Made by a program: the position numbers and the translations under genes
In this document: piece after piece, positions 55,888-64,000 of the stretch
How positions within the stretch are numbered: position 1 is the first letter of the stretch
How the letters are laid out: every line of letters starts with the position of its first letter
The notes under the pieces: generated by a model
Told to the model about the DNA's origin: nothing
Seen by the model: the letters and a program-made list of their open reading frames with translations, nothing else
Database searches by the model: none
DNA from: Monocercomonoides exilis
Lineage: Eukaryota > Preaxostyla > Oxymonadida > Polymastigidae
DNA: 64,000 bases
Assembly: GCA_001643675.2 (NCBI GenBank)
Contig: LSRY02000064.1
Location: 186,001-250,000, forward strand
Direction: 5' to 3'

Positions 55888-56281
55888 TTAGCTCCCACTA
55901 AATGCTCTCTTGCATATTACAATCTCTTTTAATGGCATCACTTTCATGAACTTCATCTCAACAACAACCAAAGCTGTAAAATGCTCACACAGCACAGACT
56001 TTAACGAATCTTCAACATCTTCCAACTCATCGAAATGTTCTTTTTCTTCTTTGATGTCCTCCTCATACTGAAGGGATATCAATAAACAGATCGCTCTATT
56101 CTGTCCATCGTAATAAATCACTTTCACGTCTGTTACTTGCTCCTAAATAAATAAAGTTGTCTCTTTCTGTCTTTCCAAACTTTGCACTACCGCTGCTGGG
56201 CTTGTGTTCTTCAAATTTGAGATTTGCCCCTTTATGTGTGTAACCTGCAGAAGTCAACATTAACTTAAGTGGAGCTACCAA
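55888..56281 (-). pseudogene. Gene fragment, minus strand
   Basis: Exon-like text LTSAGYTHKGANLKFEEHKP (from 56281) is followed, after an acceptor-like TTATTTAG, by EQVTDVKVIYYDGQNRAICL, DIKEEKEHFDELEDVEDSLK and HFTALVVVEMKFMKVMPLKE to the stop at 55888. The second part is convincing protein sequence. The two parts do not join in phase with a visible donor. No family recognised. Confidence 0.4.
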
Positions 56282-57208
56282 TTCTACTTCTGGAGGAACA
56301 AACGATTATCCACTTTGAAGCATCAATAGATGTTTGTGTTGGATGAGAGGCAATGCTACTGCTCTTCTTGTCTCACATTATAAGTCGACAACTCCTCTTA
56401 TGGAGCGTGTTGGATGCAAATATGGGAACTCATTTATAAAAAAACCACATACAGGGAAACGGGGAAATTTGCGTTGCATAACTGCAATCTCCTGTGAAAG
56501 TTTCAGATGAGACGATGAATAAATTATTGTTCCCGTACGAGATATTCGTTAATGATATGGAGGTTATTTAGAGAAAGAAGGAGCAAGAGAGAAGGAGAGA
56601 AAGATGGAGGCTTCAATAGAATAGGAAATGAAAATGACAAAAGAAGATTCTCGCCTTTGGAGATATACGGAGAAACCTTATTGAGTTATTCATCTTCCTC
56701 ATCTTCCTTATTGAAGGCAAAGACGTTTGAGAGTTTTACAGGAGGAAAAGAATAATTAATAAAAGGCGATGTAATGACAAGGACAAAATATCCGTGACAA
56801 ATTCGTATGACTACCTGTTGTCTTCGATGTCGTCTGAGCGGAAGTGAAACAGAGATATCATGCACTCAATTGCAAAGAAGAGAGACAAAAGAGGAAGTAG
56901 CAGCGGAGGGGGAGTGAGCGGGAGTTGGAAAAAGAGTTTTGTGTTCTCCTTCAACCACTCATTATCGGGAAATGTGCAGCTCCTTTCTTCGCATGTTCTG
57001 TCAACTACATCGTCTGCTGCATCTTCAATAGCATTATTTATTTCTTTGTCCAAGCTCATCGTTTCGTCTTCTGCTAATACCTTCGTTTGCATCAGGCAAG
57101 TATCTGGAAATACATCCTCCTCTTCACATTCTTAGCATGACAATAGGAGTAACTTAGCGGAATTACTGAATTATCAATTTTCCGTCTCTCCTTCCTCAAA
57201 GATTCTTT
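56282..57208. other. Decayed coding-like region
   Basis: A minus frame at 57092-56811 (VLAEDETMSLDKEINNAIED, CTFPDNEWLKEN) looks protein-derived. Near 56525-56560 the minus strand reads HIINEYLVREQ, echoing the NEYLV motif of the copies at 33 and 39 kb. Neither stays open long enough to call a gene. Confidence 0.35.
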
Positions 57209-57411
57209 TTGCAGGATAGCCTTCATTCTCTTTCATCTGATCGCTCATATCCTGGTCACCTTAGTGGTAAAAAAATGTTAGAAAGATTGCGTTATCCACA
57301 CGCAAACCGTCTATCTCATTGTTCTCCTAATATTCATCTTCCTCATCTTCTCCGGAAGAAACTGACCTTTCTCTCCATCCAAAACCACCTCATCGTTCTG
57401 AAATTGCTATG

Positions 57412-57765
57412 GCTCGCCGCATAAGAGCAATGCATCCTCTCCTCCGCCGACGCCATCTCAACCGCTGTGCACAAGTGGCTGCTGCTTCTGGTGCTTCACG
57501 TTCTTCTTCCTCTTCCTCTTCTTCCTCATTGCTTCGCTCTTCTTGAAACAGATTTCTGACAGGAGAAGAGCAGCAGATGAGGAGGATGAGATTGCAGTTC
57601 GGAAGAAGAAGGAAAAGACAATATTTTGTTTTCCCACCAGATGTGTTTGAGGCGCTGCCGCTGTTTGCAGAGTTTTGGATGGTGGAGCGGTATGCGGAGA
57701 ATCTGGAGAATAGGAAGAAGTTGAAGGCGATGAAGATGACTGAAAAGAAGAGGATCAAAAAGTGA
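57412..57765 (+). pseudogene. Ser-rich then basic protein fragment with in-frame TGA
   Basis: MARRIRAMHPLLRRRHLNRC leads into a Ser run, then a TGA. The same frame then continues as FLTGEEQQMRRMRLQFGRRR, FVFPPDVFEALPLFAEFWMV and RYAENLENRKKLKAMKM to a TGA at 57763. Continuation of sensible text across the stop suggests recent decay. Unknown family. Confidence 0.35.
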
Positions 57766-58064
57766 TTTTGGAGGATTCAATGAACAACCCCAATGCGGTT
57801 GTTTGAAAAGCAATGATAACAAACGGAAGCAGAAAAGAATACAAACGCAAAAGAATCTTCACAAAACGACATTAAAGGCGAAACGAACAATGATGAGCCA
57901 AAATTAGAGCCTTTTTCATAGGAAAAGCAGCAAAAACAACTCCCTTTCCCCCACCTTCTCCTTCTCCTTCTCCTCAACCTATACAATCCTCTTCAGAACG
58001 AGGCACCTTTGGAACAATACACTTTACGCGAGGGAAGCGAATGGACGGTGGATGAAGAGGAGTC

Positions 58065-58990
58065 GGAGGGAGAGCGTTGATTGCGTACAGCCAAGAGATG
58101 GAGATGGGGAGAGGGGCTGTTGGTGCACAAAAAACGCTTCCATCAACAGTTGTTGTTGTTGGAGGAGGAGCGGTGATGTTGAGTGTTGTATGGATGAAGA
58201 ATTTCAACAGAGAAGAAACAAGGGCGATACAAGATGAGTTTCAGAATGAGAAAGGGAAGGTGGACGATGAAGAGGCGAAGATCACGTTCAATTCATTGGA
58301 ATCTGATGATCAGAGATAAAAACTACTTCTGCTGATGAAACTGCAGGATATACAGAAGAAGAAGAAGGAAAAAGAAGAAAAAGACATGAATCCGTTTGCA
58401 GCATCCAAGGAATACTGCAGATGCACCTTGAGACAGGCACGCCAACCAACCAGAAAGAAAATAATGTGGCAAGCAAGGAGTAACAAGAGACGAAAGAAAG
58501 CCAAACGCCAATTTTGACAAGAGAGCTGAAATTGGACTGCATGCTGAATGACCTCGCTAATTCTGACCTGGAAGATTTGAGCGATGAACCGGATGTGCCC
58601 TGCCGTTATGTGCGTGTCAAAAGCGAGGAAAACGGGCAATTTGCGTGGAAGATGGGAAAAGTGCCTGTGTATGCAGCAGTCGATACGAGGCAGACAGGTG
58701 TGCAGCTGGATCTGATGAGCGCGCTGAAGAGCGGGCTAAAGCTAAGCCAGGCGGAACTGCGAAGAGAAAGCAGAAGCGACACACAGGAAGGGAAGGAAAG
58801 GAGCAGGGAAAGGATCACCTCTGATGTTTCAAAAGGAGAAAGGGATAAGAACATTCAGTTAGAACAACGTGCCTGGGAGAAGAGATGCGCTGTCGTTCTC
58901 AAAATTGGTATCTTTTTCCGCTTTGCAGAATTCAACTGCGACGGATTCGATGAAGAAATATCCTTCACTCAATTTGGTAGCGCCTTTTGA
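58065..58990 (+). pseudogene. Broken charged-protein gene
   Basis: A frame with VGAQKTLPSTVVVVGGGAVM and NREETRAIQDEFQNEKGKVD meets TAA at 58317. It resumes in frame as KLQDIQKKKKEKEEKDMNPF, then breaks near 58515. A shifted frame continues ELKLDCMLNDLANSDLEDLS, FAWKMGKVPVYAAVDTRQTG and LSQAELRRESRSD. Several lesions, so not a working gene as it stands. The last part is the best protein-like text between 55 and 60 kb. No family recognised. Confidence 0.4.
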
Positions 58991-59944
58991 TTCAGCTGCT
59001 GATTTTGCTTCAAATGAGAATATTTCTCTTCATCCTCTCTCTAACTGCTCTTCTTCGCTTGTTGATTCATCCTTTTTATGAACATCCAACTTCAATTTTC
59101 TCCTTCTTTCAGAATCTCTTCATCTCTCTTCCTTTTATCTCAAGCTGTTCATCCATCTGCTTCTAATCCTGCTGCTCCTGGCTCACTTTCTCCACTTTCA
59201 CTGCCTGCTCCTTCTTCTTCTTCTTTTTCATTCAACTATCATCGAGTTCAGTGCCAGGCCTCATCTTTCGTTGCAACTTGGAAAGAAACAAAGAAATACT
59301 TATTCTCGATGATACATCAGCTTAAGTTATATGTCAACTGAAACGATTCTCCACAAAGCAAAGAAAAGTCTGCAAGTTATCAACAACTGAATCAATTCTG
59401 ACTTTTTCATTTGGAGGCTGAAGCATTCGAAGTGAAAAGGAAAGGGCATTGAAGCGATTTTTGTTTGGAATGGCTGGGTTCCTAAATAGTCTTCGGCAGG
59501 TTACACAGCTACGAAGTCACAGTAAATTGTTGGAAATGAAACGATGAGTGAGAAAAGCTATTTTGAGAAAAAGACTTAAGTGAAGAGAAATAATATGAGC
59601 CTCTAGCGCTAATTGGATACAAGCAAGTTGAAATCGGAAAGGTGAAGAAAATATAATCTGAAGAAAATTACTAGATACGTATGAATATATTCTTTTTGAA
59701 GATACAACAACAATGAATCTTTTTTCATGAGCTTTGTTTTCATTCGATGAAGAAAAATTAGATGAAGAAATTTTGAAGAAATATTTCTAAGTGAGCTGAT
59801 GTCAAGGATTTTGATAAAATAAGTGATGATATTTTCTTCAGTTGAAAGTGATGTGAAAGCTTATGAATTTTTCTATGATATGGAAAATGGTGAAAATTGG
59901 AAAATGAAGAAAAGGAAAGAATGCAAGAAAAAGTTCATTATTTC
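58991..59944. other. Spacer
   Basis: Short Ser-rich frames near 59000-59340, then AT-rich DNA. No supported gene. Confidence 0.3.
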
Positions 59945-60140
59945 CTGTGATTTATGTATCAACCACGCTGAAGGTGAGTGTTTGAGTTGGAACAAATGTT
60001 GATGTGAGGAGGGTGAGAGAGGCGTCTTGGAGGAGGGAAATGAAGCCGTTGAGGGCATACTCGATGGTGGCACATGGGGTCTGTTGGGGTCTGCCACATG
60101 TATCAGCATCAATTCCATTGAGGATAACAATTTTATTCAA
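59945..60140 (-). pseudogene. Beta-helix family fragment (CG-x4-PC segment)
   Basis: Sixty codons reading ILNGIDADTCGRPQQTPCAT and IEYALNGFISLLQDASLTLL, closely matching the end of the fragment at 25860-26640 in protein and partly in DNA. No signal peptide, no start and no further family blocks, so it is a small relic of another copy. Confidence 0.55.
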
Positions 60141-60426
60141 AACGACGAGGAGGAGCGAGCTGTTGAGCTCTGCTTAATCAATTTATCCACTTCTTCTGTT
60201 TATGTTTGATGAAGCTGCTGAACCGAATAAAAGGAAAGGAAATTTGTTAGCTGTTCAAAGACGAAAAGAAAAAAGAGAAATAACTATTATTTATAAATTG
60301 GTTTCAATAATTTTGTTTTCTTATCGTTTTTTCTGTTCTTATTTTAAATTTTTTCTTTTCAATGTTTTGTTTTTCCAGTTAAGAAATATCTATTTACCTT
60401 TTAAAGATTGGTTTTTCAATTTTTAT

Positions 60427-60632
60427 AAAACTTGATCAAAAAATTCTTTTTCGCCAAAAACATAAAAAATGTATGTTTTTATCTATAAATAAATAAAACA
60501 AATAAATATAACAGAAATAAAAGCTAAATACTTGCAAAAAATCATTTATATTCTTTGATCATTAAATACCACAAAAGAATTTATTTTTTCGATTTTTGAT
60601 CTTTTTTTATGATGTCAAAAAAAATCACCCAT
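60427..60632 (+). repeat. Dispersed AT-rich repeat, copy 2
   Basis: Related to 36340-36535 up to about 60606. Its right edge (ATGATGTCAAAAAAAATCAC) is the inverted form of the sequence at 31402 and 38393. Confidence 0.6.
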
Positions 60633-60633
60633 A

Positions 60634-60742
60634 TCATAAAACTGCTCCACCCAAAAGTGTTGTTTTTTAATGTTATTTATGATAATTTTGTTGAAATTAA
60701 GAAAATCATAAAACTGAAGCAGGCGTTTTTTTACACTTATGC
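60634..60742 (-). repeat. Dispersed repeat, probable element end (copy 2)
   Basis: Inverted near-identical copy of 20786-20896. Here it directly abuts the repeat ending at 60632, so two different element ends are fused or nested. Confidence 0.65.
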
Positions 60743-61217
60743 CAAACCATTCAGTGTTTTTCTTTATTAATTTTTAATGAGCAAACAATAAAAAAATTTA
60801 ATTGTCTTTTTTTTTAATTTTCTAAATACAGCACCTTCCAACACTTTTCATTTAAAACATATCTTCTAAAAAAAGACATGATTCTTATATTTGAATGTGT
60901 TTCTTTTTTCTTTTTTCACACTAAAAATTATGGGTTATGCACCAATTGGGATTACACCGTAATCGATTACTTCACAAAAATATTATGTTGGTTTGATCAA
61001 AAAGAAACAAAAGATTTCCTTTTTTGGCTTCACACAGCAAATCCTTGGGGCTTATTCGCATTTTCTTTTGCACTTCTTTTTATAAAGCAAAAATTTAACG
61101 GTTTGTTTTACGATCATTTTTATTTTGAGAGATAATCAATGTTGTTTGTTTTTATCTTTTATTTTGTTGCTTGTAAAGATTTTCCTTTGTTTTGAAAATT
61201 TTTTTAAAACAAGCAGA
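60743..61217. other. AT-rich spacer upstream of the repeat-family gene
   Basis: A plus frame at 60878-61135 (YGLCTNWDYTVIDYF) has no visible family and ends before the next gene. The region probably holds that gene's promoter. Confidence 0.3.
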
Positions 61218-62682
61218 ATGAGTTTGCCAGATGATGATTATTCAGAATATGAACCTCTGACTACATCCAGAACTGTGCAATTTTCAAGTTTGCCATTTTA
61301 TTTGGTTTGAACAGTTTTGAACAAATATTTGTATTTTGAAACGTGTTTGCAGAATTGTTCGATGAACTTGATCATTGCGGAGAAGATGAACAAACGCAGA
61401 AAATAAGAGAAATGAATGAAATAATCGAAGAAATGAATGAAATAGTTGAAGAAATGGATTATAATGAATTTAGATCAATTTTCACAACAAGAATGTTCAA
61501 TAAAATAGAAAAAATGATCGAGGAAAATACAATGTCATTGGAAAGTGCGATCTTGCTGTTGAAGCACATTGGATATTGCAAAATGCTGAAAATGATTTTA
61601 TCATATTCTTTTGATTATTCATCATTGAGCGAAAGATTAAAAAAGATGATAATCGAAGAGCAAAAGGAAAAAGAAGAAAAGAACGAAAAGCTTTTAGTTG
61701 ATCTTTGCGAATGCTATATTCAACTCAATCGCAACTTTTCGCCTGAATTGCTTTCAATTTGTATTCCTTGCCTTCTTGTAGTTGCTTTGAACAAAGAAGA
61801 AAAGGAGGAAAGCAAAAAAGATGTGGAAATTGTTTTACTGACTTTGTGTCGCATTGTGATATGTTATGTTTGATTTTGCTTTACTCTCTTAGTTGACTTG
61901 ATTTTGCTTTTTTTTTCTTATTTTTTTGAAAGTTTATCGAACAAAAATTATATCTGAACGAAATAAAAGAAATTATCCAATATCATCAGGAACACAGAAA
62001 TCTGACTCGACTGGCCTATCAATCTGCCTGGAAGTTTTTGATTTTTAGAATGCGAAAAGACGATAGCTTGGAAGAAGTGATAACGAAAGAACTGCATTTT
62101 GCAAGAGAGGTGGCAAGTGAATTAGAAGATCAAATGAAATGTGTGGATTGGAAGAGAGAGAAAGAAGAAAGAGGGAAAGAAACGAAAGAAGAGGTTGCTT
62201 TATTGAGATGGCTTGATACAATTAATTGTTTCTTTAACTCATGTAGATCATGGAATGAAGACTTTGCTGGACTTATCAGACGAACTGTTCAGATACTTAG
62301 AGCATCAAGAGAAAATTACAAAAAAATTCACGTTAAATGCCTACATTCGATTCAAAGAGCAGCGGAAGAAAAAATCGTGAAAATTGATGACTTACTGAAA
62401 GGAGAATCTGTGGATATTATTTTGGAGGAGATTCAGCAGCCAACAACTTATAATAATGCGATGATGAATTGTTTGTATTTCTTTTTGGAAATTTCAGAAA
62501 GACTGAAAGAAAAAACAGATAACAAAGCCAATGAAGCGAAAAGAATGGAGTTGAAAAGAAAGATATTTGAAAAGATGGAAGAAAAAGGATACGAAGATAC
62601 CATTGCAAGCCTTTATGGAGTGATTTCTTTTGTTTACTTAGATTTAACGAATTATCAAAATATTTTGCAGATTATTTTGTGA
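61218..62682 (+). CDS. Helical-repeat protein of an oxymonad-type expanded family, three exons
   Basis: Exons 61218-61287, 61353-61855 and 61933-62682 join in phase to give 440 residues. The family hallmarks I recall from oxymonad genomes are all present in order. The N-terminal half has FRSIFTTRMFNKIEKMIEEN, AILLLKHIGYCKMLK, KNEKLLVDLCECYIQLN and LLSICIPCLLVVALNKEE. The C-terminal half has YLNEIKEIIQYHQEHRNLTR, LAYQSAW, ELHFAREVASELE, DLLKGESVDIILEEIQQPT and EEKGYEDTIASLYG. The protein looks all-helical (HEAT/ARM-like). Its function is unknown. The frame is intact; the C-terminus ends in an AT-rich tail. Confidence 0.8.
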
Positions 62683-62840
62683 ATATCTGAGAAATTGAAA
62701 TGTGTTACACTTTGATGCACAAAAATCAGAAGAACTGCTAAATTTCAGACCAGTTTTCTTTATCCTCCATTACCTTATTTTGAAATTTTTAGCTTTGAAA
62801 GCCCAGAATTATTTTTTTAAAAGAGTTTTACGAATATTGG

Positions 62841-62846
<6 letters not shown>

Positions 62847-62879
<33 letters not shown>
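62847..62879 (+). repeat. Poly-T tract
   Basis: About 33 T bases in a row in the short spacer between the two convergent family genes. Confidence 0.9.
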
Positions 62880-62881
<2 letters not shown>

Positions 62882-62948
62882 GAAGTATAATTGCTTTGAC
62901 TTTCCCCTTATTCTTTTTAGAAGAGAAAAACAAAGGACAAACTCTTTT

Positions 62949-64000
62949 TCAATTCTTCAAAAAATAATCAAAAGGATCAGATGATAAATTATAATCATAA
63001 TTGAAATATTCCAATAATTCACTGAAACTTAAAATAATGTCTTCATATCCTTCTTCTTCGCATTTATCATATATCATCCGTTTTATCAACCTAAATGGTG
63101 CCTTTTCTGCATATTCAATTGATTTTTCATTCATCAATTTTAAAGAAGATGTTCCACTTTTTTTAATTTCATTTTGAGAATGTTTTTGATCACCCTCATA
63201 TGAACAGTCTTCCATTTTGCTTGGAAGCGTATGAAAGAAAATAAGGCAGTACTCAGTTGAATAATCATCCAACGTTGACTCGAAAATCATCTTCAAGACG
63301 AACATAACAGACCCACTCTTCCATAAGTAACAAATTGATTTTTCACTGTTCATTTCTTCAAAAAGTTGAATGCAATCTCTTACAACAAAAATAAAATTAT
63401 CCTTCGTTAAATTGCAAATTTTGACAATGCATTCAATTAAATTGGAAAAAATTTCATTCCATAAATGATTGTCCCAAGAAAAATAACTATAGATTGTTGA
63501 GCACCATCTTCGAATAATAAAAACTTCTTTAACCTTTTTTAATTTATTTTCTCTTTTCGTCCAGCAAATATGTTCAGCAAGCTCTTCCAATTCTCTTGTT
63601 GCTTCTCCAGCAAAATGCAAAACATTCACAATTTCATTTTCAATGGTAATGTCCCCCCTTAATCTTTCAATTAAAAATTGCCAAGCGGATTGATATGCAA
63701 GACGAGTCAAATTGTGATGTTCTTGATGATACTCGATGATTTCTAATATCTTCTTTAGGTGCAATTCTTTTTCTGCTTTCTATTGGAGAAAAAAAAAAAA
63801 ATAAAGAAAAAGAAAAAGAAAAATTGATAATCAACTGAGAGAAAAATGGTTGCACACAATATAGTGTGGTAGATTACTTAAAGCTAATAAAGATATTTCA
63901 GCTTCATTTTCCACTTCCTCATTTTTATTTTTGTTTAAATCCGATTTTAAAAGGAATTGTATGCATTTTGAAATGACCTTTTTTGGTGGATCATAGCCCA
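62949..64000 (-). CDS. Second member of the oxymonad-type repeat family, partial at window edge
   Basis: Exon 63779-62949 (277 codons with stop) carries the family C-terminal half: LEIIEYHQEHHNLTRLAYQS, NVLHFAGEATRELEELAEH, VFIIRRWCSTIYSYF and CEEEGYEDIILSFSELLEYF. The preceding exon, 64000-63858, reads KKVISKCIQFLLKSDLNKNK and SLLALSNLPHYI, the end of the N-terminal half, and splices at the same position and phase (0) as the plus-strand neighbour (donor GTGTG, acceptor CCAATAG). The 5' end lies beyond the window. The copy is divergent: the usual LLKGxxVDxxLEEIQ stretch is replaced by WKSGSVMFVLKMI. The two genes are convergent. Confidence 0.8.

Overview
This window looks like nuclear DNA of an AT-rich, intron-bearing eukaryotic microbe. 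The best guess is an oxymonad (Preaxostyla) or close relative. The reasons are short GT-AG introns (about 48-170 bp) that join conserved exons in phase, standard TAA/TAG/TGA stops, very serine-rich proteins, beta-helix 'polymorphic outer membrane'-like proteins with a CG-x4-PC motif, and a repeat-rich protein family ending in a GYED motif that I recall as expanded in oxymonads. The taxon is an inference; there is no rRNA here to confirm it.

Left part (1-18.1 kb) is mostly host genes. In order these are a partial VPS11 (minus), a secreted GH13 alpha-amylase-like enzyme (plus, one intron), a TBC/Rab-GAP gene (minus, six exons), a gene that reads best as two tetraspanins fused in tandem (minus, seven exons), and a 2,228-residue membrane protein resembling a triose-phosphate/nucleotide-sugar translocator stretched by polyserine (minus).

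Middle part (19-43 kb) is dominated by DNA transposons and decayed genes. It holds a relic element (19-20.9 kb), a complete pogo-like element with 40-bp inverted repeats and a TA duplication sitting inside a Ser-rich gene (21.7-24.2 kb), a beta-helix pseudogene, a 983-bp palindromic MITE, a Merlin/IS1595-like transposase with a heptad-repeat tail, a short beta-helix protein, a Tc1/mariner-like transposase, and several broken coiled-coil/Ser-rich genes.

Right part (48.1-54.2 kb) is the most unusual unit. It is a 6.1-kb element with terminal inverted repeats of several hundred bp. Its single three-exon gene fuses a complete-looking ubiquitin-specific protease (Cys, His and Asp boxes) to a putative DDE-type transposase. 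Just after the stop codon lies a GC-rich segment that folds into nested perfect stems. The element sits among gene fragments on both strands (44-47.5 and 54.3-60.2 kb). The window closes with two members of the oxymonad-type repeat family, one complete (plus) and one running off the right edge (minus).
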